Assembly (NCBI GenBank): GCA_045654885.1
Contig: JAZOOF010000060.1
Location: 1 to 43,955 of the forward strand
Origin: HGM04593 sp045654885
GTDB lineage: Bacteria > Bacteroidota > Bacteroidia > Bacteroidales > Bacteroidaceae
DNA length: 43,955 nucleotides
Direction: 5' to 3'
The notes beneath the pieces are model-generated. The model ran no database searches. It saw only the letters and a program-made list of their open reading frames with translations, and was not told the DNA's origin. Shown here piece by piece: positions 1 through 7,589 of the stretch. A program made the translations under genes and the position numbers. Within the stretch, counting starts at the first letter, position 1. Each line of letters begins with the position of its first letter.

Positions 1-1
1 A

Positions 2-940
2 AGTAAAGAAGAACAAGAACAGAAAGAAAACATTGATTCAAACTTTCAGAAAATATTCTATAAAAGATATTTTATTACTCAAGATGAATTACCGATATTT
101 CATCCTCAATTGTATGCTTTTATAACAGGTGCAATAACGCCTAATTTTGAAAAATTAGATTCTGAAATGGATAAAGCTTTAAAACAGCTTATTCCGTCAA
201 ATAATCCTGCCCATGAATTGTTAAGTTTATTCATGAATGGTATTTGGGGATTTTCAAATGATGAAGTTGGAGCAAAATTAGATAATTTATTTGATTATGT
301 CAACAAAGGAGAACTTAATGACTATATATCTTATTTGAATGCATCCTTTTATCTGCTTAATTATAAAAAATTATATTCTAAAACAGATGAAGAAATCATG
401 AAAGGTATTAAAACAGGTATAGGGTTGTTTACTGATAGGATAGAAATTACTTATTTTGTAAAAAGCAACTTGCATATGGTAGAATCTCATCTTTCTGAGT
501 CTGTAAGGGTGGTATATGATTATATTAACACATTAATTCCACAAAAAGAGGAAGACCAAGATAAAAAAGAGCAAGAGTTAGTAGAACAAAACTTTATTGA
601 AAATATAAAATTGGTAGTCGAGGATTGCATGTGCATTCCATATGGAACAACTCCTAAATATGTGAATTATCCAATTCTGAAATATATAAGAAAAAAGACT
701 ATCATTGATAAAATAAATAACGCTGAGCCTATTGATATATATTGGCTTTTTACATTATTGCAAGAGCGATATGAGAAGGGATTGCCTGAAATAGCAAAAG
801 AAGAGATTCCCTTTCTTTTAAGTTTAAAAGATGCAATAAATCAATTAGATATTGATAGTCCTAAACTATCAAATGTTCTAATAAAGTCTCATCTGTTACC
901 CAAAATAGATAATATATTGGGGCGATTAGGTGTCATCTAA
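2..940 (+). CDS. C-terminal part of an unrecognised AT-rich gene (5' end outside window)
   Basis: The frame is open from base 2 without an upstream stop, so the window holds only the last 312 codons; the start lies to the left. The visible protein is lysine-, glutamate- and isoleucine-rich and mostly predicted helical, with a charged linker near visible residues 178-190 (EEDQDKKEQE). It has no signal peptide or obvious membrane segment, and I see no catalytic motif in this part. It ends LGRLGVI and converges on the HD-domain gene 31 bases downstream. Base use is strongly AT-rich, unlike every other gene here, which suggests recent transfer. A C-terminal region of a large P-loop NTPase (KAP or STAND type, common in defence islands) would fit the look of it, but that is a guess; function unknown. 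Confidence 0.75.
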   Translation, partial: SKEEQEQKENIDSNFQKIFYKRYFITQDELPIFHPQLYAFITGAITPNFEKLDSEMDKALKQLIPSNNPAHELLSLFMNGIWGFSNDEVGAKLDNLFDYVNKGELNDYISYLNASFYLLNYKKLYSKTDEEIMKGIKTGIGLFTDRIEITYFVKSNLHMVESHLSESVRVVYDYINTLIPQKEEDQDKKEQELVEQNFIENIKLVVEDCMCIPYGTTPKYVNYPILKYIRKKTIIDKINNAEPIDIYWLFTLLQERYEKGLPEIAKEEIPFLLSLKDAINQLDIDSPKLSNVLIKSHLLPKIDNILGRLGVI

Positions 941-971
941 AAGTATTCATGTAAATGCCACCCCTGCATAG

Positions 972-1619
972 CTATGCGTGGTTGCCGGTGCTTTCTTCGT
1001 CATATATCTGTTTCAGGCTTTCGGTCAATAGTGCCTCGTTGCTTATGAGTGTGCGGAACTCCTGCAGTCTTGCGGCATTGTCCGACTGGGGAATCCACAG
1101 CTTCAGGTATCCGTCTTCGCCATACTTCTCCTTTATGTGGGCAACTGCGCGTTCAATGTGTTCCTCCTTTGTCAGTGCGGGGTAATTGGCGAGTCCGTAT
1201 TGTATGGTGCGTGCCATGATGGTTGTTGAGTCGATGATGCGGTCGGCCTCGGCAACTATCTTGCCATATATGGTGCGTGGCGGGTTGCTGCAGGATGCGC
1301 GGTGGTCCTCAACTGCGTCGGCAATAATCTCTATCTGCTCGCTTGTGAAAAACTCCTCAAGCCTCTTCTCTTCGCGTACTATGCGTGCCGATATGGTGTG
1401 ATGCTGCTTGCGACCGGCTTCCAGTCCCAGGTCGTGATATGCGGCAATGGTATATACCATCTGCATATCAACGTCGTAGTGCTGTGCCAGCCTTAGACTG
1501 TTCGATATTACCATAAAGGCATGCCTGCGGTCATGTGCCTTGTCAAAGGCTTCATATCGTGGCAATATTTCGCTTTCGATATGGTTTATGAGTTCTGCTG
1601 AAAGGTGTGGCTTGTCCAT
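972..1619 (-). CDS. HD-domain phosphohydrolase-like protein
   Basis: A 215-residue soluble protein with the metal-binding signature of the HD superfamily: H33, the H62-D63 pair (in YHDLG) and D126 (in EADRI), correctly spaced for a single HD domain over residues 20-130. HD enzymes hydrolyse phosphate esters or nucleotides; the substrate cannot be read from the sequence. It has no sensor or synthetase domain, so it is not a Rel/SpoT protein. The gene lies 63 bases downstream of RNase Y on the same strand, separated by a strong hairpin (1632-1667), so it may be transcribed separately or by readthrough. It converges with the AT-rich gene on its 3' side. Confidence 0.85.
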   Translation of the reverse strand: MDKPHLSAELINHIESEILPRYEAFDKAHDRRHAFMVISNSLRLAQHYDVDMQMVYTIAAYHDLGLEAGRKQHHTISARIVREEKRLEEFFTSEQIEIIADAVEDHRASCSNPPRTIYGKIVAEADRIIDSTTIMARTIQYGLANYPALTKEEHIERAVAHIKEKYGEDGYLKLWIPQSDNAARLQEFRTLISNEALLTESLKQIYDEESTGNHA

Positions 1620-1631
1620 TTTGTGGCAGTA

Positions 1632-1667
1632 AACAAGTGCGATATATTTTCATATACCGCACTTGTT
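1632..1667 (-). terminator. Hairpin after rny
   Basis: Sixteen-base-pair stem (arms 1632-1647 and 1652-1667, one G-U pair) closed on the minus strand by a GAAA tetraloop. It lies just downstream of the RNase Y stop and upstream of the HD gene. The following T-run is short, so it may be a weak terminator or a 3'-end stabilising stem. Confidence 0.6.
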
Positions 1668-1682
1668 GTGTATGTCTTGGAT

Positions 1683-3224
1683 TTATCGTGCGTAGTTCAC
1701 GGCACGTGTCTCGCGGATGACGGTAATCTTCACCTGTCCTGGGTAGGTCATCTCGTCCTGAATCTTCTTTGCAATCTCGCCCGAGAGCAGTTCGGTCTGC
1801 TTGTCGTCAATCTTGTCGGCACCGACGATTACGCGCAACTCGCGGCCTGCCTGGATAGCATAGGTCTTTGTTACGCCGGGGTATGACATTGCAAGCTGCT
1901 CAAGGTCGTGCAGACGCTTTATGTATGCCTCTACAATCTCGCGGCGAGCACCGGGACGTGCACCCGAGATGGCGTCGCAAACCTGTACGATTGGGGCTAT
2001 GAGGCTTGTCATCTCCACCTCGTCGTGGTGAGCACCGATAGCGTTGCATATATCGGGTTTCTCCTTGTACTTCTCGGCAATCTTCATACCATACTCTGCG
2101 TGTGGCAATTCGGTCTCCTCGTCGGGTACCTTACCGATATCGTGCAGCAAGCCGGCACGTTTCGCCTTCTTGGGGTTGAGACCAAGCTCGGCTGCCATGA
2201 CTGCACAGAGGTTGGCTGTCTCGCGTGCATGCTGCAACAGGTTCTGGCCATATGATGAACGGTACTTCATCTTACCTATGATGCGGATGAGTTCGGGGTG
2301 CATGCCATGGATACCAAGGTCAATGGTGGTGCGCTTACCTGTCTCTATAATCTCCTCCTCAATCTGTTTCTTCACCTTGGCAACAACCTCCTCAATGCGT
2401 GCGGGGTGTATGCGGCCGTCGGCTACAAGCTGGTGCAGTGCAAGGCGTGCAATCTCGCGGCGAACGGGGTCGAATGCGCTGAGCACGATAGCCTCGGGGG
2501 TGTCGTCCACAACAATCTCAACACCTGTTGCAGCCTCAAGAGCACGAATGTTGCGTCCCTCGCGGCCAATGATGCGACCCTTCATCTCGTCGCTGTCGAT
2601 GTGGAACACTGTGACGGAGTTCTCGATGGCTGTCTCGGTGGCAACGCGCTGGATAGTCTGGATGACAATCTTCTTTGCCTCCTTGTTGGCGGTCATCTTT
2701 GCATCGTCGATGATGTCGTTGATGTATGATGCTGCCTCGCTCTTTGCCTCCTCCTTGAGTGACTCAATGAGGCGCTCCTTAGCCTCGTCAGCCGAAAGAC
2801 CGCTGATGGCCTCGAGCTTCTCGCGCTCCTGAGCGTGCATCTTGTCAAGTTCCTCCTGCTTGCGCTCCAGCATGCCTTTCTGTGCCTCAAGGCTCTCCTT
2901 TACTGCTTCTACCTCGTTCTTGCGGCGCTGCAGGTCCTCGTTGCGCTGGTTGTACTGGATTTCGCGCTGCTTGAGCTGGTGCTCGGCCTGCTGAATCTTG
3001 TTGTTGCGCTGCGAAATCTCCTTCTCAAGCTCGGCCTTCTTGTTGAGGAACTTCTCCTTTACCTCAAGGAGCTTGTTCTTCTTTATTACCTCGGCCTCTT
3101 TGTGCGCATCGTCAATGATGCGCTGGTGCTTTGCCTTTAGGGCAGTCTTGTTTATCAAAAATTGGATGAGGAAGCCCGCTGCCAAGCCGACTGCCAATCC
3201 GATGATTAATGTTGTAACACTCAT
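1683..3224 (-). CDS. rny: Ribonuclease Y
   Basis: A 513-residue endoribonuclease that starts mRNA decay at the inner face of the membrane. The architecture matches the family in order and length: N-terminal membrane anchor (residues 5-24), long charged coiled coil (about 30-200), KH RNA-binding domain with GRIIGREGRNIR (216-227), and an HD domain with H332 and H361-D362 (GLLHDIGK), then HHDE near 399-402. The start gives the anchor directly at the N-terminus. It lies downstream of zapA on the same strand with a 118-base gap holding a small hairpin (GCCGGCA near 3276-3296) but no clear promoter. Co-transcription with zapA is likely. Confidence 0.97.
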   Translation of the reverse strand: MSVTTLIIGLAVGLAAGFLIQFLINKTALKAKHQRIIDDAHKEAEVIKKNKLLEVKEKFLNKKAELEKEISQRNNKIQQAEHQLKQREIQYNQRNEDLQRRKNEVEAVKESLEAQKGMLERKQEELDKMHAQEREKLEAISGLSADEAKERLIESLKEEAKSEAASYINDIIDDAKMTANKEAKKIVIQTIQRVATETAIENSVTVFHIDSDEMKGRIIGREGRNIRALEAATGVEIVVDDTPEAIVLSAFDPVRREIARLALHQLVADGRIHPARIEEVVAKVKKQIEEEIIETGKRTTIDLGIHGMHPELIRIIGKMKYRSSYGQNLLQHARETANLCAVMAAELGLNPKKAKRAGLLHDIGKVPDEETELPHAEYGMKIAEKYKEKPDICNAIGAHHDEVEMTSLIAPIVQVCDAISGARPGARREIVEAYIKRLHDLEQLAMSYPGVTKTYAIQAGRELRVIVGADKIDDKQTELLSGEIAKKIQDEMTYPGQVKITVIRETRAVNYAR

Positions 3225-3342
3225 AATAGTTATAAATTTTTATATATAATTAAAACGCACCGCCATACCCCTTTGCCGGCATTGTGTGCCGGTGCAGGTG
3301 AATATTGCAATGCGTGGAACTTCGTTGGAACCGTATGTATTT

Positions 3343-3645
3343 TCAGTTCTTTGCCTTCAGGGTATTGTCGATGAGTCGTGTGAGTTCGGCTATTCTGCGT
3401 CTCACTTCAACCGATGCAACCCCGTCTGTGCCGTTTACGGCATGGAAAGCGATGTCGAGTGCGACCATTGTCATCACTCTCACGCCTCCTTCTCCCGAAA
3501 AAAGGGCTTTATATCTTGACAGTGTCTCGTTGACAAGGCGCGCAGCCTGCCTGTACGACGGCTCTTCGCTCGCTTTAATTGTCAATGGGTATGATGTACC
3601 GTCTATAATAAGGTTTATTCCAAGTTCTCTATCTTCCATATGCAC
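3343..3645 (-). CDS. zapA: Cell division protein ZapA
   Basis: A 100-residue protein with the ZapA pattern: an N-terminal beta-rich head (INLIIDGTSYPLTIKASEE) followed by a long helix that dimerises. ZapA binds and bundles FtsZ filaments at midcell. The start MHMEDRELG could be at M1 or M3. It sits 11 bases after a small coiled-coil gene and upstream of rny, so the three are probably an operon. The assignment rests on head-domain pattern, length and conserved position next to rny in Bacteroidales. Confidence 0.85.
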   Translation of the reverse strand: MHMEDRELGINLIIDGTSYPLTIKASEEPSYRQAARLVNETLSRYKALFSGEGGVRVMTMVALDIAFHAVNGTDGVASVEVRRRIAELTRLIDNTLKAKN

Positions 3646-3656
3646 CTCCCTTTCAG

Positions 3657-3950
3657 TTATCTCTTAAGTGACTCTATGCATCGGTCGATTTCACGCACCA
3701 GCCTTGTTATCTTCTCCTTGGCTCCCTCAATACCGCTGTCGCTAAGGCTGATAATTTTGGCTTGCTTGAGATTGTTGTAGCTGTTTTCGAGTGCGACGCA
3801 ATGCATCTGTAGCTCTTTGAGTGCGTTCTCCTTCTCCTCGATAAGGCGGGCGAGTTCTCTGTTCTGCTCGGCCTTCTGCTTGTACTCGTGTATAAGCAGG
3901 TGGAGTTTGCCCTCAAATTCGCTGATAATGGTTGTATCGTTCCCGGTCAT
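3657..3950 (-). CDS. Small coiled-coil protein upstream of zapA
   Basis: A 97-residue protein that is almost entirely heptad-patterned helix (roughly residues 8-70: KLHLLIHEYKQKAEQNRELARLIEEKENALKEL), with a short C-terminal helix. It has no signal peptide or membrane segment. It is the first gene of the probable coiled coil-zapA-rny operon, with a TAAATTTG promoter element 49 bases upstream. By position and shape it could play the part ZapB plays in enterobacteria (a coiled-coil partner of ZapA). That is inference from context; I see no sequence motif that proves it. Confidence 0.8.
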   Translation of the reverse strand: MTGNDTTIISEFEGKLHLLIHEYKQKAEQNRELARLIEEKENALKELQMHCVALENSYNNLKQAKIISLSDSGIEGAKEKITRLVREIDRCIESLKR

Positions 3951-3998
3951 ATTACGACAATCGTTTCACAAACAGATGTCTCCAATTTGTGATTTCTC

Positions 3999-4007
3999 GC
4001 AAATTTA
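3999..4007 (-). promoter_or_regulatory. -7 promoter element for the coiled coil-zapA-rny operon
   Basis: The minus strand reads TAAATTTGC, an exact match to the Bacteroidetes -7 consensus TAnnTTTG, about 50 bases ahead of the first gene. A -33 TTG at the usual spacing is not evident. The rest of 4008-4083 is T-rich with nothing else recognised. Confidence 0.5.
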
Positions 4008-4083
4008 TAAGATTTTTGCGAAATGTAAAAGGTTTGTTGCTTTTTTTTCTATTTTTTTGCTCTGTGTTCAAAATGAACGGCTA

Positions 4084-4695
4084 TTATGGCTGTGAAAAGG
4101 CTGTGACGCGGGTATTGAATCCTTCGCTCTGGAACATTGTCTTGTAGAATTCCGCTTTCTTTTCCAGTGCAAGCGGGTAGGCACGCGATGTCGATGGCAT
4201 GCGCCAGAAACGGTACTCGCGCCCGGCAATGTGCAGGGTGCTCTTGCCGCCCATTGGTGGGGTGGTGCAATCGAATGTTTCTACAATGGTGTCGGTAGCT
4301 TTCTGCCCGGTGGTGACAATGGCTGTACATTGCGGCAACTGTTCAAGCAGAGCGGCAATGTCGGTCGGGGTGGTTATTTCAAGGAACTTGTCCGAGGCAT
4401 TTTCCTTCAGTCTCACAACCTCGCACGCAGTGTCATAGAGCGCAATGCCTTGCACGGTACAGAACTCTACAACGGCTTCTTTGTCAAAGCGTTTTTCGCC
4501 CTTCAACTCAAAATGGTGCCTGTCGCCGAAGAACAGCAGTCCCATCACACGCCACATGTCGTTTATCCAGTTAGGATAAAAGAATTCCATCGACCACTTT
4601 GCCTGCGGCGGCGGGAAACTGCCGAGCATCAGTATTCTTGCATTCTGCGGCAGGAATGGCTCTAAAGGGTGTTTTTCTGTGTTGTGGCCGTTCAT
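4084..4695 (-). CDS. Uracil-DNA glycosylase family protein
   Basis: A 203-residue protein (start MNGHNTEKH) of the uracil-DNA glycosylase superfamily. Seen: a first motif ILMLGSFPPP after a short leader, a following aromatic segment (FFYPNWINDMWRVMG) as in the Mug/UDG-like branch, and a C-terminal MPSTSRAYP motif in the position of the substrate-binding loop. The likely role is excision of deaminated or mispaired bases, but this branch is poorly characterised and the substrate is uncertain. A longer frame would start at 4731, but that codon lies inside the terminator hairpin of the upstream gene, so the start at 4695 is preferred. Confidence 0.8.
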   Translation of the reverse strand: MNGHNTEKHPLEPFLPQNARILMLGSFPPPQAKWSMEFFYPNWINDMWRVMGLLFFGDRHHFELKGEKRFDKEAVVEFCTVQGIALYDTACEVVRLKENASDKFLEITTPTDIAALLEQLPQCTAIVTTGQKATDTIVETFDCTTPPMGGKSTLHIAGREYRFWRMPSTSRAYPLALEKKAEFYKTMFQSEGFNTRVTAFSQP

Positions 4696-4712
4696 TGCTC
4701 TTTGTTTCTTTG

Positions 4713-4753
4713 TCACAAAAAAGAGGAACAATTGCTCGTTCCTCTTTTTGTGA
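4713..4753 (-). terminator. Rho-independent terminator
   Basis: Near-perfect inverted repeat: on the minus strand an A-rich arm, GAGGAAC, an eight-base loop, GTTCCTC and six Ts. It begins three bases past the stop of the 4756-5391 gene. Its A/T flanks make it potentially bidirectional. Confidence 0.85.
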
Positions 4754-4755
4754 TG

Positions 4756-5391
4756 TTACTTCTTTTCTGCATCCTCCATGTTCTTGCGCGGCTCTTTCTT
4801 GGCAAGAGTGATAATCTTGTAGACATACTCTGTTATCCAAGCCTGTGAGTAGCCGAGCTTCTCGTTGTATGAACGCACCGAATAGACTGTGCGGAATGTC
4901 GCCTCGTCCTTCCAGTTGTTCTTTGTGAAGATGTCGCTGACAATCTTCTCTGTCATGCCGTGCAGCAGCTTGTGCATGAAACCGGGAACGCGCACCTTCC
5001 ATTTCATCAGGTTGCCAACGAGCATCATGAGGTCGTTGTTGAAGCCCTGGAACGCAAAGAGGAACGGCTGTGCATCCTGTATCTTGCGGCAGTTTTTCTT
5101 TATTGAACTGTCAATCTCCTTGAAGAAGCTGTCGTCGAGCTGATAGAGCTGCTCAAGCATCTTCTTGCACTTGCTGCGCTCACCCACGCCAAGCTTGTTG
5201 TTCTGTGTGGGTACTTTGAGCGTGCGCTTGAATGTTGCAAGGTCGGGTAACATGTTGATGTTTGTGATGCCGATGTTGGCAGCCATGCCTGCCTGGTAGT
5301 ATACGCGGATAAGGGTCATGAAATCCTCCATGCCACCGATGCGCAGCTCGGTATTCTTCTCCTTCTTCCTGAAAAAATCAAAAAATCCCAT
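4756..5391 (-). CDS. Conserved protein of unknown function
   Basis: A 211-residue protein beginning MGFFDFFRKKEKN, a short amphipathic aromatic/basic start that could touch the membrane surface. It is followed by an alpha-helical, lysine-rich body (for example FNNDLMMLVGNLMKWKVRVPGFMHKLLHGMTEKIVSD, residues about 117-153). It has no signal peptide, transmembrane helix or catalytic motif that I recognise. It ends at a strong terminator and lies 92 bases downstream of yidC, so it may be expressed from yidC readthrough; I see no good promoter in the gap. Product unknown. Confidence 0.8.
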   Translation of the reverse strand: MGFFDFFRKKEKNTELRIGGMEDFMTLIRVYYQAGMAANIGITNINMLPDLATFKRTLKVPTQNNKLGVGERSKCKKMLEQLYQLDDSFFKEIDSSIKKNCRKIQDAQPFLFAFQGFNNDLMMLVGNLMKWKVRVPGFMHKLLHGMTEKIVSDIFTKNNWKDEATFRTVYSVRSYNEKLGYSQAWITEYVYKIITLAKKEPRKNMEDAEKK

Positions 5392-5483
5392 TATTGTTGA
5401 AATCTTTATTTGTTGTTATTGTCTTTGAAATACTGTCTGCCGTCACTCTTTGCTCCGGTTTGGGTGCATGCCGGCATTTGGTC

Positions 5484-7409
5484 TCATTTCTTTCTCTCGT
5501 TCTTCATTCTCTCGCGCTCCTCCAGCATCTTTCTCTGCTGCTCCTGCAGTGCCTCAAGACGCGCCATCATGCTTGCCTGCTTGCCTACAGTGTCTTTGTT
5601 CTTCTCGGCATAGGCCTCCATCTTCTTCAACAGCTCCTCTTCATTGATGCTCTTTCTCAAGTAGAGGGCAATGATGATGCTTGAGAGGGTTGAGACGAAG
5701 TAGTAGTAGTTCAAGCCCGATGAGTACTCGTTGAAGATGAAGAAGAACATCACGGGCATAATGTACATCATCCAGCGCATCATCTTCTGCTGCTGTTCCA
5801 TCTCGGGTGTGTTCATTGCCGGAGCCTGGAGCTTGCTGGTGTAGTATGTATTGATAATCTGTGTCACCGAGAACAGGAGGCAGAAGATACTTATGTGGTC
5901 GCCAATGAGCCACAAGTCCTTGTCCCAGCTGATGAGTGAGTCAAAAGCCGAGAGGTCGTTTGCCCACAGGAAGCTCTCCTGTCGCAACTCAATGGCATTA
6001 GGCACAAAGTTGAAAAGTGCAATGAAGATAGGCATCTGTATGAGCATCGGCAAGCAACCGCCCATTGGGCTTGCGCCATACTTCTGGTAGAGCGCCATTG
6101 TCTCCTGCTGCTTCTTCAACTGGTCCTCCTGCTTGGGGTATTTTACATTCAGTTCATCGATGTACGGCTTCAGGGCACGCATCTTTGCCGATGAAACGAA
6201 CGACTTCTTTGTGAAAGGATAGACGCACATCTTTACAATGAGTGTGAGCAACAGCAGCACGATACCCATGTTGAGGCCTGTGCTCGAGAGGATGTCGAAC
6301 AGGTACATTATAAAGTAGCGGTTAATCCAGCGTACGATTGGCCAACCGAAGTATATGAGCTCCTCCAGCTCAAGGTCATTCTCGGGGTTGATGGCCTCGT
6401 CATTTGCCTCCTTCAGGTCGCTGAACTTGTTGGGGCCGAAGTAGAACTGCAGGCCAGTGCCCTCAATGCCGCTTGGGTCGAACTTCACGCTTGTGGTTGC
6501 TGCACACTGCTTGAGCATGTTCTCGCCCTCGGGGATGCTTGTTGAACTGAGGTCGGCACCGTTGAAGCTGTCGCCTGCAATCATTATTGACGAGAAGAAC
6601 TGGTTCTTGTATGCAATCCAGCTAAGGTTCTCTACGGGCGATTCGCTGTCGTTCTTCATCTCGTTCAGGTTCTCGGTGTCATCGCCCTGCAGCTTGTATG
6701 TGAGGTTGGTGAAACGCTGCTCAAAGTCATATCCCGGCTCTTGCTGGCGCAGCAACTGCTTCCATGCAATGTCAATTGTCCCGTCAGTGCTTAACAGACC
6801 CTCCATGTTGTGAGCCTTGATGTTGAGGTCGGTAATGTAGCTGTCGGGGCGCAGTCTGTATATGAAGTCGATGTAACGGCCCTCCTTGAAATCGAGACGC
6901 AGCACAGCCTCATCGGCTTTTGTGCTCTGCACTGCAAAGTAGCACTGTTCAGTGTTTATGTTGCCCAGTTCGGGCTTGAGCTTGAATGTATAAGCCATCC
7001 TGTTGTCGCCCGGTTTACGGCTGTTCTTGAGTTTGTCCTTGCTGTCAAAGAGTACAACGTCATTTCCCTGCTGGTCCTTGTAGTCCTTGAGTGATGCGCT
7101 TGTTATGCGGCCACCGAGGGTGCTGATGGTGATGCTCACCTTGTCGTTCGACAGGACGATTGGTTTCTCCACACCGTTGTAGATGTTGTGGAAAATGTTT
7201 GTAGAGTCGTTCTTTATGCTCTCGAACTGCTGCTGTAGCCTGTATGCACGCTCCTGCTCGGCAAGCATCTCCTGCTGCTTCTTCTGTGCAATGCGCTCCT
7301 GGCGTGCTTTCTCTCTCTGTATGTCCTCGGGACTTTTCTGGTTGAGCTTGAAGTAGCCTATGATAACAAGTCCTATAAGTACATATGCGAGAATGGTTTT
7401 TTTGTTCAT
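5484..7409 (-). CDS. yidC: Membrane protein insertase YidC
   Basis: A 641-residue Oxa1/YidC-family insertase that places proteins in the inner membrane alone or with Sec. The start MNKKTILAYVLIG gives an N-terminal membrane helix. A periplasmic beta-sandwich domain (about 60-340) follows, then the conserved hydrophobic core with the coiled hairpin (KMRALKPYIDELNVKYPKQEDQLKKQ) and the segment GGCLPMLIQMPIFIALF. A basic tail rich in K, R, E and Q ends the protein (ERERMKNERKK). Length and order match Gram-negative YidC. A longer frame from 7451 is rejected because its start lies at or upstream of the probable transcription start implied by the -7 box at 7460-7467. Confidence 0.97.
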   Translation of the reverse strand: MNKKTILAYVLIGLVIIGYFKLNQKSPEDIQREKARQERIAQKKQQEMLAEQERAYRLQQQFESIKNDSTNIFHNIYNGVEKPIVLSNDKVSITISTLGGRITSASLKDYKDQQGNDVVLFDSKDKLKNSRKPGDNRMAYTFKLKPELGNINTEQCYFAVQSTKADEAVLRLDFKEGRYIDFIYRLRPDSYITDLNIKAHNMEGLLSTDGTIDIAWKQLLRQQEPGYDFEQRFTNLTYKLQGDDTENLNEMKNDSESPVENLSWIAYKNQFFSSIMIAGDSFNGADLSSTSIPEGENMLKQCAATTSVKFDPSGIEGTGLQFYFGPNKFSDLKEANDEAINPENDLELEELIYFGWPIVRWINRYFIMYLFDILSSTGLNMGIVLLLLTLIVKMCVYPFTKKSFVSSAKMRALKPYIDELNVKYPKQEDQLKKQQETMALYQKYGASPMGGCLPMLIQMPIFIALFNFVPNAIELRQESFLWANDLSAFDSLISWDKDLWLIGDHISIFCLLFSVTQIINTYYTSKLQAPAMNTPEMEQQQKMMRWMMYIMPVMFFFIFNEYSSGLNYYYFVSTLSSIIIALYLRKSINEEELLKKMEAYAEKNKDTVGKQASMMARLEALQEQQRKMLEERERMKNERKK

Positions 7410-7459
7410 CTCTTTAATTTTATGTGTAGTTTGTAAAACAATATTTCGCAATCAATTTG

Positions 7460-7467
7460 CAAAGATA
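7460..7467 (-). promoter_or_regulatory. -7 promoter element for yidC
   Basis: The minus strand reads TATCTTTG, an exact TAnnTTTG match, about 50 bases ahead of the yidC ATG. The -33 region is T-rich without a clear TTG. Confidence 0.5.
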
Positions 7468-7537
7468 TAAAAAAATAACGAAAACTCCGTTTCCTTCGTA
7501 TTTAAAATAGTTTTATTGCGGTTGTTGCGCCCATTTG

Positions 7538-7569
7538 TTGCATTTGATAGTTAAAAATTATTATCTTCG
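7538..7569 (+). promoter_or_regulatory. Promoter of the DUF3078 gene
   Basis: TTG (7538-7540), 21-base spacer, TATCTTCG (7562-7569; one mismatch to TAnnTTTG), 20 bases before the ATG. The spacing matches the Bacteroidetes housekeeping sigma factor. The leader would be only about 15 bases. Confidence 0.6.
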
Positions 7570-7589
7570 CCAACAAAAGCAAAAAGACT

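Noticed and set aside
2044..2832. 262-codon plus-strand open frame
   Set aside because: Serine-rich low-complexity shadow of the RNase Y KH and HD domains.
4696..4731. Longer N-terminus for the UDG-like protein
   Set aside because: The start codon sits in the terminator hairpin of the upstream gene.
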